From Actinotalea endophytica (GTDB taxonomy: Bacteria; Actinomycetota; Actinomycetes; Actinomycetales; Cellulomonadaceae), in assembly GCF_025717005.1 (NCBI RefSeq), contig NZ_JAOVZU010000007.1, forward strand, positions 186,001 to 250,000: a DNA stretch of 64,000 nt, written 5' to 3'. Position 1 is the first letter of the stretch. Every line of letters begins with the position of its first letter. Made by a program: the position numbers and the translations under genes. Positions 18,207 to 27,147 of the stretch are shown piece after piece. The notes under the pieces were generated by a model. It worked only from the letters and a program-made list of their open reading frames with translations, was not told where the DNA came from and did not search any database.

Positions 18207-18241
18207 TTGCAGAACTACCTTTGCAGAGGTTCTTTTGCAAA
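18207..18241. promoter_or_regulatory. Operator-like repeats between regulator and MFS exporter
   Basis: TTGCAGA (18207), TTGCAGA (18221) and TTGCAAA (18235) recur exactly every 14 bases. An AGAAC (18211-18215) and GTTCT (18229-18233) pair adds inverted symmetry. The cluster lies in the short divergent region, covering the regulator's upstream sequence, so it is a good candidate for the binding site of the ArsR-like protein acting on both genes. Confidence 0.5.
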
Positions 18242-18280
18242 CAGATCTCTGTCGATACCCGACCACTCTAGTGAGGGACC

Positions 18281-19612
18281 ATGACGACCGACGTCGCGCG
18301 CGCCGACCAGTCCGACCCGACTCCGCACGCCGCCTCCGCCGGCACCCCTGACGCCGCCCACGACGTCCCGGCCGAGGGCGCGCCGCACGCCGCCGCCAAG
18401 GAGCCGCTCGGACCGCGCTTCCGGGCGCTGCTCACCTCCACCGGCCTGGCGAACCTGGCCGACGGGATCGTCCAGGTCGGCCTGCCGCTGTACGCCGTCA
18501 CCCTGACCCGCTCGCCGTCGCAGGTCGCACTGCTCACCGCCGCGTCCTGGCTCCCCTGGCTGCTGCTCGCGCTGGTCGGCGGCATGGCCGTGGACCGCAG
18601 CGACCGCAAGCGCGTGCAGGTCGCGGCGCTCGGCACCCGCGCGGTGCTGCTGACCGGCGCGGCAGCGCTCGTGCTGACCGGGCACATGAGCATGCTGCTG
18701 CTGGTCACCCTCGCGCTCGCCTACGGCGCGACCGACGTGCTCGTCGACCTCGCCGAGACCGCGTTGGTGCCGGACGTGGCACCCCGCTCCCGGCTGCAGG
18801 CCGCGAACGGGCGCGTCCAGGCCGTGCAGATGGTCGCCGGCGCGTTCGTCGGCGCGCCGATCGCCGGGCTCCTGCTCGGCTGGGACGCCACGGCCCTGCT
18901 CGCCGTCCCGGCCGTGCTCGCCGCCGCCGGCGCCGCCGTCCTCGCGACGATCCGCGGCTCCTACCGGCACGCCACGTCCGGGCCACGTGGCCCGCGGGCC
19001 GCGCTCCACGAGATCCGCGAAGGCCTGTCCACCCTGGTCCACCACCCTGTGCTGCGGCCGATGACGATCGCCGGCGCGGTGTTCAACATGGCGAGCACCG
19101 GGTACACCACGCTGCTCGTGCTCTGGGCGGTCGGCGAGGGTTCCGCGCTGGGTCTGGCCCCCGAGCAGTACGCCTGGATCGGCGTCGCGATGGCGGTCGG
19201 CGCCGTGACCGGATCGGTGCTCGTCGAGCCCGCGCTGCGCGTCGTGCCCGAGCTCCGGCTCATCCTCGGCGGCTGGTGGGCCGGCGCGGTGCTGCTCGCC
19301 GTCCCGGTGCTGTTCCCGGTGCCGTGGCTGCTCTACCCCGTGCTGGTCGCGATCGGGATGGCCTCGGCGTCCGCGAACGTGGTCTCCCGGACGCTGCGGC
19401 AACGGCTCGTCGCGCCGCGGCTGATGGGCCGCGTGACCGGCGCGAGCCGGACCCTCGGCTTCGGCCTCATGCCGCTCGGCGCCGTGCTCGCCGGCGTCGC
19501 AGCGGACCGCTGGGGCCTGGCGCCGGTCATGCTCGCCGCGGCCGCCGTGTGCGTCGCGGTGCCCGCCCTGCCCGCCCTCACCGTCCGTCAGCGGATGCTC
19601 GACGAGGCGTGA
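18281..19612 (+). CDS. MFS transporter, probable drug efflux
   Basis: A 443-residue integral membrane protein. A 40-residue Ala/Pro/Asp-rich cytoplasmic tail precedes about twelve transmembrane helices. The loop GGMAVDRSDRKRVQV between helices 2 and 3 is the MFS signature, and LVPDVAPRSRLQAANGRVQAVQMVAGAFVGAPIAGLL is typical of the MFS_3 (enterobactin-exporter-like) group. GAGGG precedes the ATG. It is probably controlled by the divergent ArsR-like repressor. The stop is only six bases from the convergent purA stop. Confidence 0.88.
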   Translation: MTTDVARADQSDPTPHAASAGTPDAAHDVPAEGAPHAAAKEPLGPRFRALLTSTGLANLADGIVQVGLPLYAVTLTRSPSQVALLTAASWLPWLLLALVGGMAVDRSDRKRVQVAALGTRAVLLTGAAALVLTGHMSMLLLVTLALAYGATDVLVDLAETALVPDVAPRSRLQAANGRVQAVQMVAGAFVGAPIAGLLLGWDATALLAVPAVLAAAGAAVLATIRGSYRHATSGPRGPRAALHEIREGLSTLVHHPVLRPMTIAGAVFNMASTGYTTLLVLWAVGEGSALGLAPEQYAWIGVAMAVGAVTGSVLVEPALRVVPELRLILGGWWAGAVLLAVPVLFPVPWLLYPVLVAIGMASASANVVSRTLRQRLVAPRLMGRVTGASRTLGFGLMPLGAVLAGVAADRWGLAPVMLAAAAVCVAVPALPALTVRQRMLDEA

Positions 19613-19618
19613 CTCGCG

Positions 19619-20905
19619 TCAGTCCAGCAGGTCGTGCCGGCTGATCGTCGCCTCACGGCCGGGGCCGACCCCGATCGCCGAGATCCGGCACCCGCTCATC
19701 TGCTCGAGCGCCTCGATGTACCGCTGCGCGTTGACCGGCAGGTCCTCGAACGTCCGGCAGCCGGAGATGTCCTCCCACCAGCCGGGGAGCTCCTCGTAGA
19801 TCGGCTTCGCGTGGTGGAACAGCGTCTGGTCGGTGGGCAGCTCGTCGTACCGCACGCCGTCCACGTCGTACGCCACGCACACCGGGACCGTCTCGCGGCC
19901 GGTGAGCACGTCGAGCTTGGTGACCACCAGGTCGGTCAGGCCGTTGACCCGGGAGGCGTAGCGCGCGACCACGGCGTCGTACCAGCCACAGCGGCGCGGA
20001 CGGCCGGTCGTGGTGCCGTACTCGCCGCCGGTCTTGCGGAGCCACTCGCCGTCGTCGTCGAACAGCTCGGTCGGGAAGGGGCCCTCGCCGACCCGCGTCG
20101 TGTAGGCCTTGATCACGCCGACCACCCGGTCGATCCGGGTGGGACCGACGCCGGACCCGGTGCAGGCCCCGCCCGCGGTCGCCGAGGACGACGTCACGAA
20201 CGGGTAGGTGCCGTGGTCGACGTCGAGCATGGTCGCCTGGCCGGCCTCGAACAGCACCGTCTCGCCCCGGTCCAGCGCGTCGTTGAGCACCACCGCGGTG
20301 TCGGTGACCATCGGGCGCAGCCGGTCCGCGTACCGCAGCAGCTCCTCGACGGTCTCCTCGACCGTGATCGCACGACGGTTGTAGACCTTCACCAGCAGGT
20401 GGTTCTTCTGCGCGAGGGCGCCCTCGACCTTCTGGGTGAGGATGTGCTCGTCGAACAGGTCCCAGACCCGCAGCCCGACCCGGCTGATCTTGTCCGCGTA
20501 CGCCGGGCCGATGCCGCGGCCGGTGGTGCCGATCCGGCGCTTGCCGAGGAACCGCTCGGTGACCTTGTCGATGGTGCGGTGGTAGCCCGCGATCAGGTGC
20601 GCCCCGCCGGAGACCAGCAGCCGCGAGGTGTCCACGCCGCGCGCCTCGATCGCGTCGAGCTCGCCGAACAGGACCTCGAGGTCCACGACCACACCGTTGC
20701 CGATCACCGGGGTCACGCCGGGCGAGAGGATCCCGGACGGCAGCAGGTGCAGCGCGTACTTCTCGCCGTCGATGACCACCGTGTGGCCCGCGTTGTTGCC
20801 GCCGTTGAACTTCACGACGTAGTCGACCCGCGAACCGAGCTGGTCGGTCGCCTTGCCCTTGCCCTCGTCGCCCCACTGGGCACCGAGCACCACGACGGCT
20901 GGCAT
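19619..20905 (-). CDS. purA: Adenylosuccinate synthetase
   Basis: A 428-residue GTP-dependent enzyme that converts IMP and aspartate to adenylosuccinate, the first step from IMP to AMP. It opens with [18 protein letters not shown], the P-loop signature, followed by [30 protein letters not shown] and the GTP-binding TKLDVLTG near the end. The length is standard. GAGGG precedes the ATG. The 147-base upstream gap has a 12-bp palindrome GTGGGTACCCAC (20960-20971) of unknown meaning. Confidence 0.97.
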   Translation of the reverse strand: MPAVVVLGAQWGDEGKGKATDQLGSRVDYVVKFNGGNNAGHTVVIDGEKYALHLLPSGILSPGVTPVIGNGVVVDLEVLFGELDAIEARGVDTSRLLVSGGAHLIAGYHRTIDKVTERFLGKRRIGTTGRGIGPAYADKISRVGLRVWDLFDEHILTQKVEGALAQKNHLLVKVYNRRAITVEETVEELLRYADRLRPMVTDTAVVLNDALDRGETVLFEAGQATMLDVDHGTYPFVTSSSATAGGACTGSGVGPTRIDRVVGVIKAYTTRVGEGPFPTELFDDDGEWLRKTGGEYGTTTGRPRRCGWYDAVVARYASRVNGLTDLVVTKLDVLTGRETVPVCVAYDVDGVRYDELPTDQTLFHHAKPIYEELPGWWEDISGCRTFEDLPVNAQRYIEALEQMSGCRISAIGVGPGREATISRHDLLD

Positions 20906-21052
20906 GTTCCCTCGATCCTTCGGCCCGCCCCGGTGATCGGGGCCGTACGAGCGTACAAGGTGGGTACCCACGCACGCGGTGCCCGCTCGCCGTGCGGGCG
21001 GCTACCGCCGCGGTTATCGTCGGCCCGACCGGCTCCACGGGGAAGGCCCACC

Positions 21053-21412
21053 ATGCTCGAGATCTCGATGTCGTCCACCGCGACGACGGTGACGATCTCC
21101 GGCGACCTCGATCTGGCCGAGCGCGAGGAGTTCCCCGAGGTGACCGCACGGGTCACCGGGCTGCGCCGTCAGCTGCTGGTCATCGACATGTGCGGGGTCA
21201 CGTTCATGGACTCCACGGGCGCGGCGTTCCTGATGTCGCTGGCGGACTCCACCCGGCGGCGCGGCGGGGCGACGGTGCTGCGCGGCTGCGCGCAGCGCGA
21301 CCTGTTCGTGCTCGACGTGTGCGGCGCCCTGCCGATGTTCCGGGTCGACAGCACGCACCGTTGCCCCAAGGTCGGCGCCACCGCGGGTGGCGGTTCGCGG
21401 GCTCACCTCTGA
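21053..21412 (+). CDS. STAS-domain anti-sigma factor antagonist
   Basis: A 119-residue protein of the SpoIIAA/RsbV type. The phosphorylation motif is MDSTGAAFL, where the Ser after Asp is the kinase target. The opening TVTISGDLDLAEREEF is the first STAS strand pair. Such proteins bind an anti-sigma kinase when unphosphorylated and release a sigma factor. GGGGAAGG lies upstream of the ATG. It is next to, and convergent with, a PP2C/kinase sensor, so a partner switch is likely. The C-terminal 20 residues are basic and atypical. Confidence 0.88.
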   Translation: MLEISMSSTATTVTISGDLDLAEREEFPEVTARVTGLRRQLLVIDMCGVTFMDSTGAAFLMSLADSTRRRGGATVLRGCAQRDLFVLDVCGALPMFRVDSTHRCPKVGATAGGGSRAHL

Positions 21413-21475
21413 CGCCTGCCGGCCCACCGCCGTCGCGCGGGTCCGCTCGCGAGTGCTCGGGCGGTCGAGCCCGGT

Positions 21476-23566
21476 TCAGCCCACCGGCGGCGTCGGGTGC
21501 ACCACGGCCCAGACCATCTTGCCGGTGTCGGTGACCTCCCAGCCCCAGTCAGCGAGGCGCTCGACGATCCGCATGCCGTAGCCGCCGACCCGCCCCTCGT
21601 GACCGTCCACGCTGACCGGCGGCGACGGGTTCGCGTCCTCCACCTCGATGCGCAGCGCACCACCGACGTCGAACAGCCGGAGCACCACGTGCCCCCACCC
21701 GTGCAGCACCGCGTTCGCGACGAGCTCGGAGACCACGAGCTCGGCACTCTGCTGACCGGGGATGCCCCAGGTCTCGCAGGCCCGCAGCACGGCGTGCCTG
21801 GCCCGGGCGATCGACCCGGGCTCGCTCGGCAGCGACCACCGCCGGCGCCGGCCGTCGGCATCCTCCACGATCAGTCCCGCGTGCGGGTCCGGCACTCGGA
21901 GCACGACCACCGCGACATCGTCCTCGGGCGCGTCCGCCAACCGGGACAGCAGAACCTCGCCGACCCCGGCCGCGTCCACGCTGCCGACGCCACCGGCGAC
22001 CCCCACCAAGGCCTCCAGACCCGCGCGCAGCGGGCGGTCCCGACGCTCGATCAACCCGTCGGTGAACAGCACGAGCAGGTCGCCGGGTCGCAGCTCCTCG
22101 CTGCCGGTGCCGCGGCCGCCGGCCCCGAAGCCGATCATCGTCCCCGACGGTTCGGTGAGGACCCTGGCCTCGCCGCGACGGACCAGCACCGGCGGCAGGT
22201 GCCCGGCCCGCGACCAGCGCAGCAACCAGCCGCCCTCGCCGTGGGTCAGCGAGGCCAGGACGAGGCTCGCCGGACGGGCCAGCCGCACACCGGAGACGTG
22301 CTGGTCGACCCGGTCGAGCACCACGCCGGGCTCGCTGTCGTCGTGCGCGTACGAGCGCACCACCGACCGCAGCTGCCCCATCACCGCCGCGGCCTCGACG
22401 TCGTGACCCACCACGTCGCCGATCACGACGACGACGTGGCCGGGCGTCACCTCGAGCACGTCGTACCAGTCGCCGCCGACCTGGGCGTGGTTGGAGCTCG
22501 GCGCGTAGTAGGTCCACACGTCGAGGTCCGCGACGTGCGCCTGCTCGGGCAGCATGGCGCGCTGCAGGGTCTCGGCGAGCTGGTGCTCGCGCGCGTAGAG
22601 CCGCGCGTTGTCCGCCGCCATGCCGACGCGTCGCACCACCAGGTAGAGCAGCCGGAGCTCGTGCTCGGAGTACCCGGCCAGCCCCGAGCCGTGCCGCGGC
22701 GCGCTGACCAGCACGCCCTGCACCACCCGGCGTCCGGTGATCGGGTGCACGACGACCGCGTCGAGGCCGGGCCGCTCGCGAACCGGGCCGAGCAGGTGGT
22801 CGACCAGGTGCTGCGTGGTCGGACCCATCTCCGTCGCATCGAGCCGCACCTCCAGGGGACCGGCCGTGGATCCGTCCAGCAGGTCCTGCACCGGGTCGGG
22901 TGCCCCCGCGGGCAGCTTCCGCCGGCGACGCAGGTGCTCGGCCCCCGCGTCGATCCCCGTCGTCGCACGCAGCCCGCCGTCGTCGATGAAGAAGCCGGCC
23001 CAGCCGACCGTGTGCTCCTGCAGCAGGTCGGCGATCTCGGCGAGCACGTGCGGGTCGTCCAGGTCGAAGAGCAGGTCCGAGACCCGCGAGACCATCACCA
23101 GGCCCTCGCGGGCCTTGCGCTCCTCGAGGATCGACGCGGCCTGCGCATCGGCGTGCGCCACCTGGTCGGTGACGTCCCGCGCGAGCCCGACCCAGTGCGT
23201 GATCCGGCCGTCGCCGTCCCGCATCGGGGAGATCGAGACCTGGTTCCAGAACTCGCTGCCGTCCTTGCGGTAGTTGAGCGCCGTCATGGTGGCCGGTTCG
23301 CCGCGCCGCACCGCGTCGGCGAGCCGGTGGGTGACGGTGTGGTCGGTGCGCGGTCCGTGCAGCAGGTTGGGGTCCTTGCCGACCGCTTCGGCGAGCGTGT
23401 AGCCGGTGTTCCGGGTGTACGCGTCGTTGACCCACACGATCGGGGTCCCGGTCGGTAGGGCGGCGGTGATCACGACCGCGACGGTGGTCGAACGCAGGGC
23501 CCGGTCACGGGTCTCCGCGAGCACGTCGTCGTCGGCGCGGCGGCCCTCCTTGACCATCACCACCAC
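21476..23566 (-). CDS. PAS-GAF-PP2C(SpoIIE)-HATPase sensor of a partner-switching system
   Basis: A 696-residue soluble protein with four modules. Residues 20-140 are a PAS domain close to LOV (NYRKDGSEFWN retained). Residues 150-325 are GAF-like. Residues 345-545 are a SpoIIE/RsbU PP2C phosphatase (GGDWYDV, GDVVGHDVEAA, FTDGLIE, DDVAVVVLR). Residues 565-690 are an RsbW-type kinase (ELVVSELVANAVLHG, GGYGMRIVERL). It could both dephosphorylate STAS antagonists and phosphorylate them or hold a sigma factor. The LOV cysteine is replaced (GKDPNLLHG), so classic blue-light chemistry is not expected. Start is GTG 23566 or ATG 23557. Confidence 0.9.
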   Translation of the reverse strand: MVVMVKEGRRADDDVLAETRDRALRSTTVAVVITAALPTGTPIVWVNDAYTRNTGYTLAEAVGKDPNLLHGPRTDHTVTHRLADAVRRGEPATMTALNYRKDGSEFWNQVSISPMRDGDGRITHWVGLARDVTDQVAHADAQAASILEERKAREGLVMVSRVSDLLFDLDDPHVLAEIADLLQEHTVGWAGFFIDDGGLRATTGIDAGAEHLRRRRKLPAGAPDPVQDLLDGSTAGPLEVRLDATEMGPTTQHLVDHLLGPVRERPGLDAVVVHPITGRRVVQGVLVSAPRHGSGLAGYSEHELRLLYLVVRRVGMAADNARLYAREHQLAETLQRAMLPEQAHVADLDVWTYYAPSSNHAQVGGDWYDVLEVTPGHVVVVIGDVVGHDVEAAAVMGQLRSVVRSYAHDDSEPGVVLDRVDQHVSGVRLARPASLVLASLTHGEGGWLLRWSRAGHLPPVLVRRGEARVLTEPSGTMIGFGAGGRGTGSEELRPGDLLVLFTDGLIERRDRPLRAGLEALVGVAGGVGSVDAAGVGEVLLSRLADAPEDDVAVVVLRVPDPHAGLIVEDADGRRRRWSLPSEPGSIARARHAVLRACETWGIPGQQSAELVVSELVANAVLHGWGHVVLRLFDVGGALRIEVEDANPSPPVSVDGHEGRVGGYGMRIVERLADWGWEVTDTGKMVWAVVHPTPPVG

Positions 23567-23626
23567 CGATCGTCTAGCGTTCCCCGCAGGCCCACCGGAG
23601 GTGGGTCACGGACGAAGGACACGGAC

Positions 23627-24079
23627 GTGCGAGACGGTAACAGCAGCGGGCCTCGGAAGCCTGGTGAGGCGACGGTTCCGAGCGACCCCGGCGAGCCCGC
23701 CTCGGTGCACGTGATCCTCGACGAGGACCGGACCCGGATCGTGCTCTCCGGGGAGGTCGACGCGGACCTCGCGGCCGACCTGGCGGAGGCGACCTCGGAC
23801 GCCGAGGTGGCCGGCCGGCCGATCGACATCGACGCCGCGCACGTGACGTTCATGGACTCCTCCGGCATCGCGTTCCTCGCGCGGCTCGCCTCGCGCGTGC
23901 CGCAGCCGGTGCGGGTGCTGCGGGCCCCGGAGTCGGTGCGCTTCCTGCTCGAGGTCACCCGGATCCGCGAGCTCCTCGAGGTCGTCGAGGACGACACCGA
24001 GCCCGCCGCGGACGCCGCCCTGCCGCACATCGGCCCGCACGGCCGCGAGCGCCCCGAGCCCCCCGACACCGTGGCCTGA
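23627..24079 (+). CDS. STAS-domain anti-sigma factor antagonist
   Basis: A 150-residue protein with an extended N-terminus (residues 1-25, Pro/Gly-rich), a STAS core with IVLSGEVDADLAADL and the target motif FMDSSGIAFLARL, then an acidic and Pro-rich tail. It is divergent from the PAS-GAF-PP2C-HATPase gene (61 bases between starts), while the first STAS gene lies on that gene's other side. The two are plausibly alternative substrates of the same phosphatase/kinase. The GTG start has GAAGGAC about six bases upstream. Confidence 0.87.
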   Translation: MRDGNSSGPRKPGEATVPSDPGEPASVHVILDEDRTRIVLSGEVDADLAADLAEATSDAEVAGRPIDIDAAHVTFMDSSGIAFLARLASRVPQPVRVLRAPESVRFLLEVTRIRELLEVVEDDTEPAADAALPHIGPHGRERPEPPDTVA

Positions 24080-24111
24080 CCCACACCCCTTCGCCACGAC
24101 CCCCGCACCCC

Positions 24112-24177
24112 GAGTTCGCTGGTTCGCGCCGAGTTCGCTGGCCCTACCCAGCGAACTCACCGACACCCAGCGAACTC
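24112..24177. repeat. Four-copy palindromic repeat cluster
   Basis: GAGTTCGCTGG occurs at 24112-24122 and 24131-24141, and its reverse complement at 24148-24158 and 24167-24177. Both pairs are spaced by exactly 19 bases, so the whole block is symmetrical about the CCCTAC at 24142-24147. It can fold as a nested hairpin or serve as four binding sites. It lies between the STAS gene and the converging fba gene. Function unknown. Confidence 0.85.
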
Positions 24178-24189
24178 GGCAAGCTCGGG

Positions 24190-24221
24190 GGGATCGCGGG
24201 ATCGTGGGATCGCGGGATCGT
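24190..24221. repeat. 8-bp tandem repeat (four copies)
   Basis: GGGATCGC and GGGATCGT alternate twice, giving two perfect 16-bp units. The repeat sits between the palindromic cluster and the terminator hairpin. No function can be assigned; slipped-strand expansion is the simple explanation. Confidence 0.8.
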
Positions 24222-24237
24222 GCTGCGGACGGAGACG

Positions 24238-24271
24238 ACGACGCCCCGCCGAACGATCGGCGGGGCGTCGT
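24238..24271. terminator. Strong hairpin terminator between STAS gene and fba
   Basis: ACGACGCCCCGCCG (24238-24251) pairs perfectly with CGGCGGGGCGTCGT (24258-24271) around a six-base loop AACGAT: a 14-bp GC-rich stem. There is no T-run on either side, which is usual for actinobacterial hairpins. It lies 40 bases past the fba stop and can act for both converging genes. Confidence 0.85.
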
Positions 24272-24310
24272 GTGCGTGGGGGTGCGGTCAGGCACCGTCG
24301 CGCAGGGTCG

Positions 24311-25330
24311 TCACATCTTGGTGCCGGCGGACCGCAGCTGCTGGCAGGCCTCGACGACGCGCGCGGCCATGCCGGCCTCGGCCATCTTGCCCCAGGCACG
24401 CGGGTCGTAGGCCTTCTTGTTGCCGACCTCGCCGTCGACCTTCAGCACGCCGTCGTAGTTCGTGAACATGTGGCCCACGACCGGACGGGTGAACGCGTAC
24501 TGGGTGTCGGTGTCGACGTTCATCTTGATGACGCCGTTGTCGACGGCCTCGGCGATCTCCTCGGCCGTCGAGCCCGAGCCACCGTGGAACACCAGGTCGA
24601 ACGGCTTGTCCTTGCCGACCTCGGCGCCGACGACGTCCTGGATCTCCTTGAGGATCGCCGGACGCAGCTTGACCGCACCCGGCTTGTACACGCCGTGCAC
24701 GTTGCCGAAGGTCAGGGCGGTCAGGTAGCGGCCCTTCTCGCCGGAGCCCAGCGCCTTGACGGTCTTCAGGCCGTCCTCGGGCGTGGTGTACAGCTTCTCG
24801 TTGATCTCCGCCATGTGGCCGTCCTCCTCGCCACCGACGACGCCGATCTCGATCTCGAGGATCGTGCGGGCGGCCTGCGAGAGCTCGAGCAGCTCCTCGG
24901 CGATCACCAGGTTGGGGTCGATCGCGATGGTCGAGCCGTCGAACATGTGGGACTGGAAGAGCGGGTTCTCGCCGCGCTTGACCTGCTCGGCCTCGTACGC
25001 GAGCAGCGGGCGGACCCAGGAGTCGAGGTTGGCCTCAACGCAGTGGTCGGTGTGCAGGACGATGTTCACCGAGTAGTGCTTGGCGACCTCGGTGGCGTAG
25101 GCGGCCAGCGCGAGCGAGCCTGCGACGCGGTTCTTGATGGTCGATCCGGAGGCGTACTCGGCGCCGCCGACCGACACCTGGATGATGCCGTCGCTCTCGG
25201 CCTCGGCGAAGCCCTGGATCGCCGCGGTGACCGTCTGCGAGGACGTGATGTTGATGGCCGGGTAGGCGAACGAGCCAGCCTTGGCCCGGTCGAGCATCTC
25301 GGCGTAGACCTCGGGAGTGGCGATGGGCAT
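24311..25330 (-). CDS. fba: Class II fructose-bisphosphate aldolase
   Basis: A 339-residue zinc-dependent glycolytic enzyme that splits fructose 1,6-bisphosphate into dihydroxyacetone phosphate and glyceraldehyde 3-phosphate. Metal and catalytic motifs seen are NIVLHTDHC, EIEIGVVGGEEDG, NVHGVYKPG and VFHGGSGS, then INMN-like IKMNVDTDTQYAF. The length matches the actinobacterial class IIA form. AGGAG precedes the ATG. A strong hairpin follows the stop. No other glycolytic gene is nearby. Confidence 0.96.
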   Translation of the reverse strand: MPIATPEVYAEMLDRAKAGSFAYPAINITSSQTVTAAIQGFAEAESDGIIQVSVGGAEYASGSTIKNRVAGSLALAAYATEVAKHYSVNIVLHTDHCVEANLDSWVRPLLAYEAEQVKRGENPLFQSHMFDGSTIAIDPNLVIAEELLELSQAARTILEIEIGVVGGEEDGHMAEINEKLYTTPEDGLKTVKALGSGEKGRYLTALTFGNVHGVYKPGAVKLRPAILKEIQDVVGAEVGKDKPFDLVFHGGSGSTAEEIAEAVDNGVIKMNVDTDTQYAFTRPVVGHMFTNYDGVLKVDGEVGNKKAYDPRAWGKMAEAGMAARVVEACQQLRSAGTKM

Positions 25331-25443
25331 GGGGTCTCCTGTGGAACGTGGGTGCCTGTCGGCCCCATCGTGGCACGAAAGTCCCTGGACGGGAGGGGAC
25401 CCTTCGCCTGCCGGTCAGGCCCCCGCGTGTGCTGCGGGACGGG

Positions 25444-26400
25444 TCACTCGGCGAACCGGTCGGTGGCCGTGATCAGGGCGTCCAGGATGCCCGGCTCGTC
25501 GAACGCGTGCCCCGCGTCCGGGACGATCACGAGCTCGGCGCTCGGCAGCGCCCGGTGCAGGTCCCATGCCGTGGTCGCCGGGGTGCACAGGTCGTAGCGG
25601 CCCTGGACGATCACCGTCGGGATGTCGGCGAGCATCGGGGCGTTGGCGATCAGCTGCCCCTCCTCGAACCAGCCGCCGTTGACGAAGTAGTGGTTCTCGA
25701 TCCGGGCGAACGCCAGGGCGTGCGCGGGCTCGGCCATCTCGGCGACCAGCTCGGGGCGCGGCAGGAGCGTGACGGTGGACGCCTCCCAGGTGGACCACGC
25801 GACACCGGCCGGCAGGTGCACGGCCGGGTCGGGGTCGGTGAGCGCCCGGTGGTAGGCCTGCATCATCGAGCGGCGCTGGTCCGGCGGGATCGGCGCGACG
25901 AAGCCCTCCCACAGTTCGGGCATGAGCGCCGCGGCACCGCCCTCGTAGAACCAGTCGAGCTCGGACCGGCGCAGCGTGAAGATGCCGCGCAGCACGAGCT
26001 CGGTGACGCGCCCGGGGTGGGTCTCGGCGTAGGCGAGGGCGAGCGTCGAGCCCCAGGAGCCGCCGAACACCTGCCACCGGTCGATGCCGAGGTGCTCGCG
26101 CAGCAGCTCGAGGTCGGCGACCAGGTGCCACGTGGTGTTCGCGGTCAGGTCGGCGCCGGGCTCGGCCGCGTGCGGGGTCGAGCGGCCGCACATCCGCTGG
26201 TCGAGCAGCACGATCCGGTACCGCTCGGGGTCGAACAGCCGCCGGTGCTTGGGGGAGGTGCCGCCGCCGGGGCCGCCGTGCAGGAAGACCACGGGCTTCC
26301 CGTCGGGGTTGCCGGAGGTCTCCCAGTAGACCTCGTGGCCGTCACCGACCTCGAGCATGCCGGACGCGTACGGTTCGATCTCCGGGTACAGGGTTCGCAC
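25444..26400 (-). CDS. pip: Proline iminopeptidase (S33 alpha/beta hydrolase)
   Basis: A 318-residue cytosolic enzyme that removes N-terminal proline from peptides. It starts LYPEIEPYASGMLEV, typical of Pip, then HGGPGGG (oxyanion loop), the nucleophile in GGSWGS, and the Asp and His of the triad in QGRYDLCTP and DAGHAFDE. The conserved DQRGCGRS reads DQRMCGRS here, with Met for Gly, an odd change in an otherwise invariant turn. The start is GTG 26400. Neighbours are fba and a methyltransferase, with no clear operon. Confidence 0.93.
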   Translation of the reverse strand: MRTLYPEIEPYASGMLEVGDGHEVYWETSGNPDGKPVVFLHGGPGGGTSPKHRRLFDPERYRIVLLDQRMCGRSTPHAAEPGADLTANTTWHLVADLELLREHLGIDRWQVFGGSWGSTLALAYAETHPGRVTELVLRGIFTLRRSELDWFYEGGAAALMPELWEGFVAPIPPDQRRSMMQAYHRALTDPDPAVHLPAGVAWSTWEASTVTLLPRPELVAEMAEPAHALAFARIENHYFVNGGWFEEGQLIANAPMLADIPTVIVQGRYDLCTPATTAWDLHRALPSAELVIVPDAGHAFDEPGILDALITATDRFAE

Positions 26401-26417
26401 CCCCGCAACCTAGCCCC

Positions 26418-27098
26418 TCATCCCATGTCTGCGTGCCGCACGACCCACGTGTGCATCGCGATCGCGGCGGCCGCGCCCGCGTTCAGCGAGCGCGTCGAGC
26501 CGAACTGCCGGATGTGCAGCACGTCGTCGCACGCGGCCACGGCGTCGGGCGAGAGGCCCGCGCCTTCCTGGCCGAGCACCAGCACGCACGCCTCGGGCAG
26601 CGGGTAGCCCTCGAGCGGCACCGACCCCTCGGTGTTGTCGATGCCGAGCAGTGGCAGCGGGCCGCCACCCGGGCCGGCGGTCGCGGCCCAGGCGACCAGG
26701 TCGGCGACCTCGGGGTGGTGGCGGATGTGCTGGTAGCGGTCGGTGACCATCGCGCCACGACGGTTCCACCGGCGGCGGCCGACGATGTGGACCTCGGCGG
26801 CGAGGAACGCGTTCGCGGTGCGCACGACCGACCCGATGTTGAGGTCGTGGGCCCAGTTCTCGATCGCGACGTGGAACGCGTGCCTTCGGGTGTCGAGGTC
26901 CGCGACTATCGCCTCGACCGTCCAGTACCGGTAGGCGTCGACGACGTTGCGGCGGTCGCCGTCGGCCAGGAGCTCGGGGTCGTAGCGCGGGTCCAGCGGC
27001 GCGCGCGGGTTCGCCGCTCCGTCCGACCCCGGCACGCGCGGCCAGGCGTCCGGTCCGCCGGGCCACGGCCCGACCCCGACCTCACGCTCGTCGTCCAC
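26418..27098 (-). CDS. SpoU/TrmH-family RNA 2'-O-methyltransferase
   Basis: A 226-residue SPOUT methyltransferase that would methylate a ribose in tRNA or rRNA using S-adenosylmethionine. Motif 1 is NWAHDLNIGSVVRTANAF, motif 2 LVLGQEGAGLS, and motif 3 IRQFGSTRSLNAGAAAAIAMH, which form the trefoil knot. The N-terminal 50 residues are an unlike acidic extension. GTG 27098 was chosen for its AAGGA site; earlier in-frame codons would overlap the divergent NUDIX gene. The RNA target cannot be told. Confidence 0.88.
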   Translation of the reverse strand: MDDEREVGVGPWPGGPDAWPRVPGSDGAANPRAPLDPRYDPELLADGDRRNVVDAYRYWTVEAIVADLDTRRHAFHVAIENWAHDLNIGSVVRTANAFLAAEVHIVGRRRWNRRGAMVTDRYQHIRHHPEVADLVAWAATAGPGGGPLPLLGIDNTEGSVPLEGYPLPEACVLVLGQEGAGLSPDAVAACDDVLHIRQFGSTRSLNAGAAAAIAMHTWVVRHADMG

Positions 27099-27147
27099 CG
27101 GGCCATCCTTGCGCGCGTCCGGGGGTGCGGCGTGCGAGGCTCGGGCC

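Noticed and set aside
21476-23566. A functional LOV blue-light receptor
   Set aside because: The conserved cysteine needed for the photochemical adduct is replaced, so light sensing of the usual kind is not supported.
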